Origin: Chara braunii
Lineage: Eukaryota; Streptophyta; Charophyceae; Charales; Characeae
Direction of reading: 5' to 3'
Length of the DNA: 30,898 bases
NCBI GenBank assembly: GCA_003427395.1
Contig: BFEA01000745.1
Location: 475,759-506,656, forward strand
The translations under genes and the position numbers were made by a program. Below, piece after piece: positions 30,347 through 30,898 of the stretch. Numbering within the stretch: position 1 is the stretch's first letter; every line of letters begins with the position of its first letter. The notes under the pieces are model-generated. The model was not told where the DNA came from, did not search any database, and worked only from the letters and a program-made list of their open reading frames with translations.

Positions 30347-30780
30347 CTAAGCTAAGATCCAGGGGGCTCAGGCACCTAGGCCACATGCGGCAGCAATCCC
30401 ACCTGAGCAGGGGGTGGACAAATTCCAGGAAGGCAAATTCAGGGGGAAGGAGGGTGCAGCCACTTGGAACCCAGACATCAGTGGCCTTCACAAGAAAGAA
30501 AGGGGGTCGAGGTCGTAGGTCGTTTCTTCTTTTAAATCAAGGGAGGAGAGCACAATACCCTCCATCAACGTTGGTGATGATGATCATCAAGGTCAGCAGT
30601 TCATCAATGATGATGATGATGACAACAGGCTGATGATCATGTTCGTTGGGAGGAGGCAAAGGAGCTGGTGACAGTGAAAATGGTGTTGGACACAGTTGAC
30701 TCACATATCTGTCATGTCTGTTGATTGGAAAAGAAGCAGTCAAGAGAATTCATAATGGCTTTTAGTCCACTCTGTTTAAT
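30347..30780. other. Right flank, no gene recognised
   Basis: Ordinary sequence with a short GATGAT repeat near 30605. I found no exon with confidence. Short open frames here have no recognisable motif. Confidence 0.45.
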
Positions 30781-30792
30781 CTCTCTCTCTCT

Positions 30793-30854
<62 letters not shown>

Positions 30855-30883
30855 CTCTCACACTCACACACACACACACACAC
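30781..30883. repeat. (TC)n and (AC)n compound microsatellite
   Basis: About 66 bases of CT dinucleotide with one TGTG interruption run into ACACAC repeats near the end of the window. The same CT motif occurs at 12363. Confidence 0.9.
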
Positions 30884-30898
30884 TCCTGAATGGCAATC

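Overview
The window is nuclear DNA from a eukaryote with large, transposon-packed introns. Four observations support this: two spliced exons of an axonemal-type dynein heavy chain, two U6 snRNA-derived sequences, plant-type L1 LINEs, and three short hAT-like elements. The LINE endonuclease, reverse transcriptase and zf-RVT style, the plant-type telomere-like CCCTAAA units in one LINE 3' UTR, and a dynein gene together fit a streptophyte with motile sperm. A charophyte alga such as Chara is my best guess, but it is an inference and was not tested. There is no bacterial operon structure, tRNA, rRNA or CRISPR array. Runs of N at 2030-2215, 17844 and 26617 mark poorly resolved bases.

Layout. Bases 1-403 are unassigned. 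Bases 421-9553 are a probably full-length, decayed LINE (copy A, minus strand) flanked by a perfect 17-bp target duplication and inserted into the tail of an older LINE (copy B, 9571 to about 10510). Next come a short SINE-like element with a poly-A tail (10554-10783) and a U6 retropseudogene (10796-10899), both flanked by copies of the same 13-bp target. The first dynein exon lies at 11184-11282. It is followed by an intron of about 6 kb holding a solo LINE tail, a TC/C tract, a hAT-like element (12648-13622) and a three-level nest: LINE E, invaded by LINE D, invaded by an 830-bp snapback retroposon. The second dynein exon lies at 17317-17528.

Downstream, probably in the next intron, are a CTT microsatellite, a two-unit tandem repeat, and LINE C (18310 to about 25630, minus strand) with decayed ORF1 and ORF2. 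Then come a 1.76-kb hAT-like element (26090-27850), about 1.7 kb with no recognisable gene, a third hAT-like element (29529-30338) and a TC/CA microsatellite at the right edge.

The only host gene I can support is the dynein heavy chain on the plus strand. All five LINE bodies lie antisense to it. The LINEs fall into two subfamilies by 3' UTR (A and E against B, C and D). They probably supplied the machinery that moved the SINE, the snapback element and U6, because the SINE and snapback element carry a 3' tail resembling that of the LINEs. Every LINE reading frame here is broken, so none looks active.
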